DNA from: Terebella lapidaria
Taxonomy: Eukaryota > Annelida > Polychaeta > Terebellida > Terebellidae
Direction of reading: 5' to 3'
Assembly: GCA_949152475.1 (NCBI GenBank)
Contig: OX424569.1
Coordinates: 18,947,170-19,011,169 of the forward strand
DNA: 64,000 nt
Shown: piece after piece, positions 1 to 8,583 of the stretch
Numbering within the stretch: the first letter of the stretch is position 1
Layout: each line of letters opens with the position of its first letter
The notes under the pieces: generated by a model
What the model was told of the DNA's origin: nothing
What the model saw: the letters and a program-made list of their open reading frames with translations, nothing else
The model's database searches: none
Program-made: the position numbers and the translations under genes

Positions 1-1030
1 TTCGAGGCGTTGCGTCAACCCCTGACCAAGCACCCCCTGCTGGTGTACCCTGACATGGACCAAGAATTTATTTTAGATACTGATGCTAGCGGCTACGGAG
101 TGGGAGGCGTCTTATCCTAAGTGCAGGACGGACGAGAGCGGGTGATCGCCTATGCTTCCAGAACCCTGAGGGACACCCAGCGGAATTACTGCACCACCAA
201 GCGGGAGCTCCTGGCTGTCGTCAGTATGATACACCATTTCAGACATTTCTTGTGAGGGAGAGCGTTCTTACTACGAACCGACCACGCCTCTCTCAAGTGG
301 CTACTGAACTTCCGGGATGCGGAGGGAATGATCGCTAGATGGGCAGCTCGCATCGCCAGCTACGCCTTCAGGTGTGAGGTCCGACCGGGAGTACAACACA
401 GGAATGCAGACGGATTGTCCCGCCCCTCGCCACACCACAAGACCCGAAGGAGAAGAGGAGGCCTGTCTGACTCAGGAGGAGTGTCCCCTACCCCTGGAGG
501 ACCTCTCTGACGAGGATCTGCTTCCACCGATCAGCGGAGAAGGATGGAGCCCCGGAGGACCTCAAGTTAACATCTTGCGGGAGGTCCCTGTGGAGCCCTG
601 GACGGAGGACTACTATTGCGGAGATGGAGTCGGGATATTCCAGATCTGGGAGGTGCGCTGCCAGGAGGACTCGAGGACGACTACCCAGCCGCCCGAGGAG
701 TGCCTGCCTGACCGGAGCCCCCCACAGACGGAGGAAGGAGCCAGGAGCGTCTGCAGAACCCTGCATCAGCTCCGCCCCTCTGCCTGGGTTTGGTTTCTCC
801 TGATGATGCTCCTCGCACTGCATGGTTTGGGACCGGAGGTTGTGGCCGGAGCAGCGATCGGCGCGACGGCCGACGTGTGGATGCGCTGCCGAGAGGAGCC
901 CTTCCTGGACCCATGCCCCAACCCTGTGGTCCGAGATCCAGACAAACAAATGCTAGCTGTCACGCAGGATATGGCTACGAGAGGACGCCGGAATCCGATG
1001 GTGGGAGCCGTGGAGGTCCAGGTCCTGAAT
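1..1030 (+). pseudogene. RNase H domain and RNase H-integrase linker of gypsy element A (fossil)
   Basis: The left edge enters the RNase H domain of a Ty3/gypsy Pol. The family signature around 'DTDASGYGVGGVLS' (about 76-117), the 'RNYCTTKRELLAVV' segment (about 182-223), the 'LRTDHASLKWL' block (about 271-303) and the closing 'NADGLSR' (about 403-423) are all readable. In the living enzyme this domain degrades the RNA strand during reverse transcription. The linker that follows (about 440-1030) is acidic and proline-rich and, in one frame, contains a hydrophobic stretch 'FLLMMLLALHGLG' at about 794-832. That looks like a membrane segment but is more likely chance in a decayed linker. Fossil copy, broken. 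Confidence 0.8.
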
Positions 1031-1281
1031 GGTGTGACTAGGTGTGTGTGTGAGTGTAGGTGTGTGTGTAAATATAGATAATCATAATATAAGTCTCTAT
1101 TAGTTTCTATTTTCGTTTTGTTCTCAAGTTAATTTCGTTCTGTTTTTTGTTTGTTTGTTGAGGTGTCGCAGGAAGACAACCTAAGGTTATGCGTCACCTC
1201 CTAGCAGCATTGAATTTTGATTTTTGTATTGAATTTTGTATGTTTTATTGTATGCTGTTAGGAAATAAATTGATTTGAATA
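1031..1281 (+). mobile_element. 5'-truncated 3' end of the same LINE family as 2117-6097
   Basis: This 251-bp segment is, by eye, the near-perfect reverse complement of about 2125-2370, the 3' end of the large LINE. It shares the GT-rich start, the 'AGGTGTCGCAGGAAGAC' stretch and the final 'AATAAATTGATTTGAAT' tail. It is therefore a 5'-truncated insertion in + orientation, carrying only the 3' untranslated end and no coding sequence. It interrupts the linker between RNase H and integrase of gypsy element A. The near identity to the large copy says both insertions are recent. No clear target-site duplication was seen. Confidence 0.85.
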
Positions 1282-2116
1282 ATCCCAGGAGGACCTGGTG
1301 ACCCTTCAATGAGCCGACCCTGAAGTTGGAGGCATCCTCGGGTGGAAGAATATCTTCACTGAGAGACCTGCATGGCCCGAAGTCAGAACAAAAAGTCAGC
1401 AAATGAAGACTCTGTGGCAACAGTGGGACCAGCTGGAGCTACGTGATGGGCTTCTGTACCGACGGTACCAAGCGGCTTGCCAGAACGCACCAAACCATCA
1501 ACTGGTTGTTCCGCAGGTCCTGAGACGCGCTGTCATGAAGGAGGTCCACACCGGCAAGCTGATGAGCCACCAGGGAGTCACCAAAACAGTCCACTGACTA
1601 AAAGCGAGAATGTACTGGCCGGGTATGACGAAGGACGTGGAGCGGTGGTGCCGAGAGTGCCTGAAGTGTAGTGGAAGAAAACCGCGACCGGGGCCCAAGT
1701 ACCACCCTATGGGAAATCTACCGGTGGGCGATCGGCTAGAAAGGGTGGCCATGGACATTTTGGAGCCTGGAACGATCACCAATTCTGGGAACCGGTATAT
1801 ACTGGTCGTGGGTGATTATTTCACCAAGTGGACTGAGGCCTACGCTCTACCCAACCATGAGGCTCAGATGGTGGCGGACGTCTTCGTGACGGAGTTCGTG
1901 TGCCGCCTGGGAATGCCAGCCAAAATACATACCGACCAGGGACGGGAGTTTGAGAGCAAGCTTTTCCTCGAGATAATCAAGATCCTAGGAGGGGAGAAGA
2001 CTCGGACGACCCCTTATCACGCCAAATCAGACGGGATGGTCGAGCGGTTCAACCGGACCTTGCTGAACCTTCTGGCCGTGGTCGTGGACGAGAACCATGA
2101 CGACTGGGACGACCAT
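1282..2116 (+). pseudogene. Integrase, N-terminal zinc domain and catalytic core, of gypsy element A (fossil)
   Basis: This is the first part of a Ty3/gypsy integrase, which in an active element inserts the DNA copy into the host genome. The HHCC zinc-binding region is readable as 'HTGKLMSHQGVTKT' followed by 'RMYWPGMTKDVERWCRECLKC' in pieces (about 1548-1665). The catalytic core follows, with 'ERVAMDILEPG' (first Asp, about 1736-1770), 'HTDQGREFES' (second Asp, about 1927-1960) and 'KSDGMVERFNRTLLNLL' (Glu, about 2023-2073). The large LINE at 2117-6097 interrupts the domain, and its remaining C-terminal part lies beyond that insertion. Fossil, broken. Confidence 0.85.
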
Positions 2117-2334
2117 CAAATCAAATCAAATCAATTTATTTCCTAACAGCATACAATAAAACATACAAAATTCAATACAAAAATCAAAATTCAATGCTGC
2201 TAGGAGGTGACGCATAACCTTAGGTTGTCTTCCTGCGACACCTCAACAAACAAACAAAAAACAGAACGAAATTAACTTGAGAACAAAACGAAAATAGAAA
2301 CTAATAGAGACTTATATTATGATTATCTATATTT

Positions 2335-2367
2335 ACACACACACCTACACTCACACACACACCTAGT

Positions 2368-2399
<32 letters not shown>

Positions 2400-2435
2400 C
2401 ACACCCACACACACACACACACACACACCAGCTTG
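2335..2435. repeat. (AC)n microsatellite in LINE 3' UTR
   Basis: Nearly pure CA/AC dinucleotides with CTA interruptions ('cacctacac', 'cacctagtcac'). The same interruptions appear reverse-complemented at about 1031-1076 in the short LINE copy, so part of the tract belongs to the LINE and the rest has expanded here. Confidence 0.9.
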
Positions 2436-3011
2436 CATATATATAGGATCACGTACACATGCTCACACGCAACATACACATAAATTGATAAAAACAAAAA
2501 AACAAAAAAACGAGAGAATAAATCGTAAGTATATAGATGAATAAATGAAGAGTATCCCATGCGAAAGAGGAAGTGGAGCGCAGGAAAGAGCGAAAGGGGG
2601 GACGATTCCCCCTGGACCATGTGAGCATATGATAATTCTTAGATAAAACTAGATATCAGGTAATTGAAAAATTAAAATTAAAACTAAAATAGAGATTTAC
2701 CGATCGCAAAACGACCGTGAAGGTGTTTCAATTGATGCCCCGTTAGCACAAGTGCCCAACCTGTATTCATTCAGAACACATACTAAGTATTTGCCTAGTA
2801 TTGGTCAGTCCAGTAATATAGGCAAAAAAGGTCCTCTAATAGGCACCTGATTATTTTTAATATGGATGATAATAGCCTTAACTAGTGGCGTTTACCACCG
2901 GATATTATACATAGGATAAAATATGTGGCCTACTAAATGCAACCATAAAATTGTCAGTAGTTTTTAATTTTGCATATATAACGATAAGGGAAAGCAGTTT
3001 TTCAACATTGG

Positions 3012-6000
3012 TTATTTACATTGTGGACATGAATCCCAGTCACAAAGTACCCTATCTTTATATGAATCGAATGTATTTATTTTAAATTTATGTTTGATAC
3101 ACGATCTATTTCTCTCAGTTTTAATGTCACTGGGTAAACTATGCCAAAACGAAGCAATCGTATAATAAGATGACATTTTAGAAAAATTTGTGCGAGGTCT
3201 AGGTACATATAGATCATTATTTGTCAACTGTCGTGTAACGATACTTCGTAAAACAGGTGAGGGGTAGAAATTGGTAAAGGAATTTGGTAATCTTTTATAA
3301 ATATAATCAAACGCAAAAGTTAGAACATGTAATTTATATATATCATACACTTTCATAATCTTCAGACTTTTGAAGATGGGATCGGTGTGTGCTCGATAAT
3401 TACTATTTGTTATGATTCGAACAGCTCGTTTTTGTAGGTTAAATATACGAGATATAGAAGAGCTATTCCCCCAAACTAATATGCCATAGTTTAATTTAGA
3501 ATGGATCAGAGCCATGTAAAGGGACCTTAATGCTGCTAATGGTAAGATACGCTTAACTTTACTTAGAACATATAATGATTTGGAAATATCTTTAATTAAT
3601 TTGTCAATATGTGTTTTCCAGCTTAAGTTTTGGTCAAAATGAACACCTAGAAATTTAACATGTTTTTCTACTTCATTGTTATCACATCGTTCCAAAGGTT
3701 TACCACACATTTTTATGATTGTATTCGACTTAATTACGCTATTTGAAGCCGGCTGAGGTAACCACATATACTTAGTTTTATTTATATTTATCTTCAGTTT
3801 ATTGCAAGCAAGCCATGTATCAATATTATCAAGCTCTTTATTTACTGTGTTAGCTAATATTGTTGGGTTGCTACCTGTGGAATATACTGTCGTATCGTCT
3901 GCAAAAGATAATACACTAAGGTCAGTTGCATGATAGATATCATTAATGTAAATTAGAAATAGTAAGGGTCCTAGAATAGAGCCTTGGGGTACACCACAAG
4001 AAATTGGAAGAATATCAGAGTGTATGTTATTAAATTTAGTAATTTGTGTACGACCACTCAGGTAGCTATAAAACCAGTCATGTACAACACCACGAATCCC
4101 ATAAAAATATAATTTTTGTAATAATATTGAATGAGAAACTGTATCAAAAGCTTTACTAAGATCTAAGAAAACACTTAAGGTCACGTCTTTAGTCGGGAGA
4201 TCGTTAGCTTGTACTACTGATTTAACAAAATGCAATAACGGATGTACAGTTGAATGTCCTTTACGAAACCCATACTGATTATCGCTGAGAATATTTTTAC
4301 TTTCAAGAAATAATAAGAGCCGTTTACACATTATTTTTTCCATGATTTTTGAGAAGGCTGGTAAGATACTGATGGGTCTATAGTTATTAAGTAGTTGTTC
4401 GTTCCCTGACTTGAATACAGGTATAACTTTGGCAAATTTAAAGCTAGCTGGAACCACACCTTGCGAAAATGATAGATTAAAGATGTGAGATAGAGGTACA
4501 GAAATCGGGTTAATAGTAAACTTAGTGGAAATGTCATCGTGACCACAACTAGTCTTAGGTTTAAATGAGCGGGTCACAGAAATCAGATCATCTGGAGTAA
4601 CTGGTGACATAAAAAAATTTTCATTGTATCTTCCATGTAAATAATCATCAATTTTTTTATTTCTTGGAAATACACTGTTAGACGTTTGGCTGCCAATATT
4701 GGAGAAAAAGGTATTAAATTCATTTGCAATTCTACAAGGGTCAGTAATTTCCTCGCCATTAATTAAGAACGTTGAATTATCAATACTATTTTTTGATTTT
4801 ACCTTCATGATATTTTTCAATATTTTCCAAGTCTCTTTCGCATTATGGATATTACGGTTCAGGACATCAGTGTAATACATTTTTTTAGCAACCTTACACA
4901 ACTTACTAAATAAGGCTTTATACTTCTTATAGATACCAGTATTATGTTCAGTAGGTTTTTTTAGATTTCGTGACAGTAGTTTGTGTTTGTGGTGCGAAGA
5001 AACTAATAGACCCTGTGTCATCCAAGGGTCATGTTTGATGTATTTATTTTTAATTTTTACACGCTTAAGAGGAAACAATTCTTCAAAAATACACTTATAT
5101 ATTGTTATAAATGTTTCATAAGCATCATTCGCATTAGTACAGTCTAGAACGGGAGAAAAATCTGTGTTGCTAAGTTCTGTTTCAAACAATTGCATGTTAT
5201 GATTAGTGAAAGAGCGTATGTATTTTGTTTGATGTTTATTCACATGAGCCTGTTTAGATAATATGGTGAAAGTTGCAAAATGATCCGCAACATCACTTAT
5301 TATGATACCCGATGTGAAATCCCCATTCATAATATTAGTATGAATATGGTCGATTACTGTTGCAGAGTGGTCTGTGATCCTGGTAGGTTTAGTTATTAAA
5401 GGAGTTAATCCATTGGAAGCCAAGTCATTTATAAATTCATCAGTTTTAATATGTGTTCCAAATTTGAGTAGATCAATATTGAAATCTCCTAATAGTACCA
5501 ATGATTTATGCTCATTATTTATTAAAGTAGTAAGTTCAGAAATCGAATGAGTAAAAATGTCTAAATCTGCTTTTGGAAGGGTATTTGGTCTGTAGATAAT
5601 CCCAACTATGATATTTTTGTTATTTTTAATAATCAATTCAAAAAAGACAGTTTCAATAACATGAGGAATAAAAATCGAAAGATCAGTTCTCAGTTTAAAA
5701 TTTAAGCCATTTTTGATAAATACACCTACCCCACCTCTTCCATCGTCGTCGTCTGGTCTACATTTGTATAATAAGTTAGAATATCCCTCAAGTTTATAAT
5801 TAATACTTTCGTGTACTTTATATATCTCAGTCAGACCCACGATGTCAAAAGCAGATGTCGGTGAGTTAATGTCAGACAACAGAGACCTAAAAGAATCCCA
5901 ATTTGCAGAAATGCTTCTACAGTTTAAAGATAAAAATGAAATATCTCCTTTGAATTGGATTAATTTGTCTCTAGCTTCAGGAGGTGAAAAGTATTCACAT

Positions 6001-6095
6001 GTGTTGAAGTTTGGTAGAAACGCATCATCGCTGATAGAGTCTTCAGAAGAATTATTGTTACTGTAAAGATGATGAAAATTGTACTCACTAGAATT
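3012..6095 (-). CDS. LINE ORF2: AP endonuclease-reverse transcriptase, 5' partial
   Basis: About 1,027 codons are open from the truncated 5' edge of the LINE to a stop at 3012. The frame also continues upstream into gypsy sequence, but that part is fortuitous. The N-terminal third is an apurinic endonuclease-like domain ('LSLNCRSIS', 'IVGLTEIYK', 'GIIYRPNT', 'LVLLGDFNIDLL', 'VADHFATFT') that nicks target DNA. The central part is a reverse transcriptase with 'NNYRPISILPAFSKIMEKI', 'QYGFRKGHST', 'FLDLSKAFDTVSH', 'GVPQGSILGPLLFLIYINDI' and the catalytic 'FADDTTVY', then 'KFLGVHFDQNLSWKTHI'. The C-terminal 'SCPQCK' ending is short. Motif order fits the Jockey/CR1/L2/Daphne group; I cannot fix the clade by eye. 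The lack of internal stops suggests the enzyme may still be functional, though this copy lacks its own promoter region. Confidence 0.92.
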   Translation of the reverse strand, partial: NSSEYNFHHLYSNNNSSEDSISDDAFLPNFNTCEYFSPPEARDKLIQFKGDISFLSLNCRSISANWDSFRSLLSDINSPTSAFDIVGLTEIYKVHESINYKLEGYSNLLYKCRPDDDDGRGGVGVFIKNGLNFKLRTDLSIFIPHVIETVFFELIIKNNKNIIVGIIYRPNTLPKADLDIFTHSISELTTLINNEHKSLVLLGDFNIDLLKFGTHIKTDEFINDLASNGLTPLITKPTRITDHSATVIDHIHTNIMNGDFTSGIIISDVADHFATFTILSKQAHVNKHQTKYIRSFTNHNMQLFETELSNTDFSPVLDCTNANDAYETFITIYKCIFEELFPLKRVKIKNKYIKHDPWMTQGLLVSSHHKHKLLSRNLKKPTEHNTGIYKKYKALFSKLCKVAKKMYYTDVLNRNIHNAKETWKILKNIMKVKSKNSIDNSTFLINGEEITDPCRIANEFNTFFSNIGSQTSNSVFPRNKKIDDYLHGRYNENFFMSPVTPDDLISVTRSFKPKTSCGHDDISTKFTINPISVPLSHIFNLSFSQGVVPASFKFAKVIPVFKSGNEQLLNNYRPISILPAFSKIMEKIMCKRLLLFLESKNILSDNQYGFRKGHSTVHPLLHFVKSVVQANDLPTKDVTLSVFLDLSKAFDTVSHSILLQKLYFYGIRGVVHDWFYSYLSGRTQITKFNNIHSDILPISCGVPQGSILGPLLFLIYINDIYHATDLSVLSFADDTTVYSTGSNPTILANTVNKELDNIDTWLACNKLKININKTKYMWLPQPASNSVIKSNTIIKMCGKPLERCDNNEVEKHVKFLGVHFDQNLSWKTHIDKLIKDISKSLYVLSKVKRILPLAALRSLYMALIHSKLNYGILVWGNSSSISRIFNLQKRAVRIITNSNYRAHTDPIFKSLKIMKVYDIYKLHVLTFAFDYIYKRLPNSFTNFYPSPVLRSIVTRQLTNNDLYVPRPRTNFSKMSSYYTIASFWHSLPSDIKTERNRSCIKHKFKINTFDSYKDRVLCDWDSCPQCK

Positions 6096-6097
6096 AT

Positions 6098-6673
6098 CTG
6101 CCCTATGTGATGGCGACTTATAGAACATCAGTACACGAAAGCACCGGGTGTACACCATTCCGAATGATGATGGGACGGGAAGCAACCACCCCATTGGACC
6201 TGAGGTACCGGACGAAACCGGACGATTTGGGAGGACCAGTTCCCGAGTGTGCGTCCGCATACGTCGAATGGGTGAAAGAAGCCACCATACAGGCTCATGA
6301 GACTGCCCGAGAGTGCCTGAAGACGGCTACGGTGCGACAAAAGCACCATCATGACGTGAAATCAGCCGCTCGACATTTTCCGGTGGGCACCTGGGTGATG
6401 TATTGGTACCCCCCAAAGGCTAGACCAAACCTGGGACTAGGGTGGACGGGACCTTATCTCGTTGTGAAGTCTCATCTCGGATGGATGGTGTCCATACAAG
6501 ATCGACCCGGTGGCAAAATAAAAGATGTCCACATTGATAATTTAAAAAGGTGTTGGTTTACCCCTGAAACCAACGCCTGGATACCCAATCCGGACGATGT
6601 GACCCCAGTCCGGACCCCCAGTGATGACGAGGGACGAGTGGAAAACAGCGGGAATGCAGTCCAAACGATGTAA
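6098..6673 (+). pseudogene. Integrase C-terminal part of gypsy element A (fossil)
   Basis: Beyond the LINE the reading resumes in integrase-type sequence: 'TYRTSVHESTGCTPF' and 'MMGREATTPLDL' (end of the core domain, about 6117-6205), then a C-terminal DNA-binding region with a GPY/F-like module 'GWTGPYLVVKSHLGW' (about 6440-6485) and 'KDVHIDNLKRC' (about 6522-6555). The same blocks occur in Pol of element B, for example 'YRTSVHSSTGCTPHLM' and 'PWTGPWRIVDRV'. Fossil; belongs to element A. Confidence 0.85.
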
Positions 6674-6683
6674 ACGACGACGG

Positions 6684-6806
6684 GAGCGTTCGCGGAAGCA
6701 GCATTCGCGGAAGCAGCATTCGCGGAAGCAGCATTCGCGGAAGTACCGTTCGCGGAAGCACGTTCGCGGAAGCAGCGTTCGCGGAAGAACCCTTCGCGGA
6801 AGCAAG
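6684..6806 (+). repeat. 15-bp minisatellite, core TTCGCGGAAG, upstream of ORF3 in gypsy A
   Basis: Eight copies of a 14-15 bp unit such as 'GCATTCGCGGAAGCA' run from 6684 to 6806. The core TTCGCGGAA is almost self-complementary. The same core recurs at 8200-8345 inside the presumed 3' LTR. Its place just before a TATA box suggests an upstream activating tract. The minus-strand frames with repeated Arg-Glu-Cys-Cys-Phe are by-products of this repeat and not genes. Confidence 0.85.
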
Positions 6807-6870
6807 CGAAAAACGTCATTTCGTTCCACTACAATGCATTTTCCCACAGATCCCTGGTACGCGCCTTTTC

Positions 6871-6877
6871 TATATAA
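6871..6877 (+). promoter_or_regulatory. TATA box for ORF3 of gypsy element A
   Basis: 'TATATAAGG' lies 36-42 bp upstream of the ORF3 ATG at 6913, so transcription would start only a dozen or so bases before the start codon. With the minisatellite just upstream this looks like a real polymerase II promoter inside the element, or a relic of an LTR U3 region. Inferred from position only. Confidence 0.55.
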
Positions 6878-6912
6878 GGAGGCTGGCCTACAAACCCGTC
6901 ATCACTTCAACC

Positions 6913-8007
6913 ATGAAGACACCAACTCTGCAGATTATCGAGACACCAGTGTTTGCAGACGAAGATTTCGGAGACGTTCCAGACTTCGACTTGGCCGACT
7001 TCCTGCCACTCGAGGTCGACGAAATGAACAACAATAACGGCAAAAGCAAGACTGACAGGAAGCGGGAACGCTCGAGGAGCCGGGAGCGTCACGAGGAGCC
7101 CCGAGGAGGTCGACGGTCCCCTGTCAGAAAGCTGTCGGTAGAGCGAGGACGACGCTGGTGCAGCCCCTGTCGGATCCACGTGACGGCGTCCAACTTTAGT
7201 CGGCACGTGGCGACGAAACACACGTCACAGGAGGGGCGGCATCTCTGCAAGACATGCAGTCAGCGGTTCGTCCGCAGGGCCGACCGAGACCGGCACGAGA
7301 TCTCCCATGCCAGCGGCAATACCCTCAAGCCAGGACGGAGGAGGACGACGACCGACACGCCTGTGTCCGACCCCCGAGATGGTCCGTCTACTGTGTCTGC
7401 CCCTGAGCTGAAGACTGTCAGCTTTGCGGCCAGCGGGACGACCAGCTCCACGCCGTCAAGCCCCCGAGAGGATGCCCCCAAGTCAGCGGATGCCTCAGAC
7501 CCCGAGGACGGCCCGCCGAACAGCGAGGAGGAACCCGAGTCTCAGCAGGAGCGGAGAGAGGCGGAATCCCCGGAGGCCCCCAACCCCGAGGACGACGGAC
7601 CCCCCGTTCCCAGAGACTCAGCCCCTACCTACAAGCCCCTGGACCTGAGTTGGTACCTCAAGCCAGTTCCGGAGGAGGAGGACCAACTGCGACCGTACGT
7701 GGAGGGCCTGGGCAGAGCGGTCACTGCCGGAGAGAAGGCCCTGGAGGACCTGGCGTCCACGATAGCCATGGGACGACGCCACCTTACCCAAGCGGAGGCT
7801 CGGCTCCAATCCAAGGATGAGCAGAGACAGCTCGAGGCCGAGGTGCTACAGCTGCGAGGGGAGGCCTCTCAACGAGAGAAGAGCCACCGGAAGGAGCTGC
7901 GAGCCCACGTCCGAGAGACCAAGCTGCTCCGGGAACAGCTCCGAGCATACACAGACACTCGGGACAGGCTGGCGGAGACGTCCGAAAGCGAGGTGGATCG
8001 CCAGTGA
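6913..8007 (+). CDS. Gypsy A third ORF: C2H2 zinc-finger and coiled-coil protein, not envelope-like
   Basis: A 364-codon open frame between pol and the 3' LTR of element A. The N terminus is acidic (about residues 9-40). It is followed by a basic Arg/Ser-rich stretch ('KRERSRSRERHEEP', about 48-70) that could act as a nuclear signal. Next come two C2H2 zinc fingers ('CSPCRIHVTASNFSRHVATKH' type, about 82-103, and 'CKTCSQRFVRRADRDRHEISH' type, about 109-130). A long Pro/Glu/Ser-rich spacer leads to a C-terminal helical, charged region (about 265-350) with the look of a coiled coil. There is no signal peptide or membrane segment, so this is not an envelope protein. The frame itself is open, while the element around it is broken. 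The role is unknown; nucleic-acid binding and self-association are inferences. Element B carries the same parts in two ORFs. Confidence 0.8.
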   Translation: MKTPTLQIIETPVFADEDFGDVPDFDLADFLPLEVDEMNNNNGKSKTDRKRERSRSRERHEEPRGGRRSPVRKLSVERGRRWCSPCRIHVTASNFSRHVATKHTSQEGRHLCKTCSQRFVRRADRDRHEISHASGNTLKPGRRRTTTDTPVSDPRDGPSTVSAPELKTVSFAASGTTSSTPSSPREDAPKSADASDPEDGPPNSEEEPESQQERREAESPEAPNPEDDGPPVPRDSAPTYKPLDLSWYLKPVPEEEDQLRPYVEGLGRAVTAGEKALEDLASTIAMGRRHLTQAEARLQSKDEQRQLEAEVLQLRGEASQREKSHRKELRAHVRETKLLREQLRAYTDTRDRLAETSESEVDRQ

Positions 8008-8127
8008 AGTGGAGGGAGAGAGCCCTGTAAACAACAGACAGGCAGGAAAAGACGAAGAAGGAGGAAGAAGAGAAGAGAAGAGAGAGAAAGGATCAACGGG
8101 GACGTTGATCTCCAGAAAGGGTGGAGT

Positions 8128-8400
8128 TGTAACAAAATACATGCAACTGCCGCGCTAAAAACGTTCGTTAGGAACGGTCACGTGACCTTCAAAGTCCACT
8201 TGCGAAGACACCGTTCGCGGAAGAACCGTTCGCGGAAGCACGATTGCGGAAGCATCATCAGCGGAAGCATCGTTCGCGGAAGAACCGTTCGCGGAAGCAC
8301 GATTGCGGAAGCATCATCAGCGGAAGCATCGTTCGCGGACGAACAATTGCGGTCACCTGTGTTGTTTCTCAAACCTGTCAGGAGTAATTTGGTTTTATAG
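8128..8400 (+). repeat. Start of 3' LTR of gypsy element A
   Basis: A purine-rich tract ('AGAAAGGGTGGAGT', 8114-8127) is followed directly by 'TGTAACA', a usual way for an invertebrate gypsy 3' LTR to begin. The U3-like part contains a palindrome GTCACGTGAC near 8177-8186 and the repeat block 8200-8345. The right end is not clear: no TATA, terminal CA or target duplication was recognised before about 8400, so the LTR is probably incomplete. Fossil. Confidence 0.55.
8200..8345 (+). repeat. TTCGCGGAAG repeats with a duplicated ~60-bp higher-order unit
   Basis: Variants of the same core as at 6684-6806 ('CCGTTCGCGGAAG', 'CGATTGCGGAAG', 'CATCAGCGGAAG') occur in a four-part order that is repeated twice, giving a higher-order unit of about 60 bp. 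It lies inside the presumed U3 of the 3' LTR. Confidence 0.8.
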
Positions 8401-8441
8401 CCGCTTAGGCTGAGTTATTTAATCGCAGTCCCATCCATTTC

Positions 8442-8583
8442 GGCCCAAGTAGCGCACCTTACTCTGTTAATACTACTCACCCACTGAATGTTTGAAAATT
8501 GTTCTGACCTATATTTAATCCGTCTGGCACAATTTTATTCTTTATTGAATTTAGAAGACATAGTAAGCTGCGCTACATGGGCC
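8442..8583. mobile_element. GGCCC-ended MITE, copy 1 (142 bp)
   Basis: It begins 'GGCCCAAGTAGCGCACCTTA' and ends with the imperfect inverse 'GCTGCGCTACATGGGCC', giving terminal inverted repeats of about 15 bp around a non-coding core with 'TTAATACTACTCACCCACTG' and 'TTTAATCCGTCTG'. Related copies are at 14277-14414 and in the cluster 47403-47958. No target duplication is obvious, so the superfamily is open. Confidence 0.75.

Larger units (their letters stand above)
2117..6097 (-). mobile_element. Jockey/CR1-group non-LTR retrotransposon (LINE), 5'-truncated
   Basis: A 3.98-kb LINE in reverse orientation inserted into the integrase of gypsy element A. Its 3' end is at 2117, where the + strand reads as repeats of CAAAT, that is a 3' tail of TTGAT/ATTTG repeats instead of poly(A). 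The 3' UTR runs from about 3011 down to 2117 and holds an AC microsatellite. One long open frame (3012-6095) encodes endonuclease plus reverse transcriptase and runs off the 5' end, so the copy lost its 5' UTR and any ORF1 by truncation. Apart from an ambiguous 'AT' there is no visible target duplication. A thousand codons without a stop point to a recent insertion. Confidence 0.92.
1..8400 (+). mobile_element. Ty3/gypsy LTR retrotransposon A, 5' part outside window, broken
   Basis: This is the 3' part of a Ty3/gypsy element reading rightwards. In order it shows the RNase H domain (1-440), a linker, the integrase (about 1282-2116 and 6098-6673), a repeat-plus-TATA stretch (6684-6877), a third ORF (6913-8007), a purine-rich tract and the start of a 3' LTR at about 8128. 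Two LINE insertions (1031-1281 and 2117-6097) lie inside it. The protease, reverse transcriptase, gag and 5' LTR would lie before position 1. It is broken, with a handful of breaks besides the LINE insertions, so I treat it as a fossil. The well-preserved protein motifs suggest moderate rather than great age. The right end is uncertain because no clean LTR end or target duplication was found before the MITE at 8442. Confidence 0.85.

Noticed and set aside
374-1081. 235-codon frame with a membrane-like segment
   Set aside because: It lies in the RNase H-integrase linker of a broken gypsy element and runs into the LINE stub; the hydrophobic stretch has no supporting signal peptide.
2363-2620. 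Minus-strand 85-codon frame ending in Cys-Val repeats
   Set aside because: It is the translation of the (AC)n microsatellite in the LINE 3' UTR.
6472-6847. Minus-strand frames rich in Arg-Glu-Cys-Cys-Phe repeats
   Set aside because: They are the translation of the 15-bp TTCGCGGAAG minisatellite on the non-coding strand; the three overlapping versions in different frames show there is no real protein.
6913-8007. Host zinc-finger gene
   Set aside because: It has C2H2 fingers and an own TATA box, but it sits exactly between integrase and the purine tract/LTR of element A, so it belongs to the element.
8178-8372. Small frames on both strands at 8178-8400
   Set aside because: Again produced by the TTCGCGGAAG repeats inside the presumed LTR.
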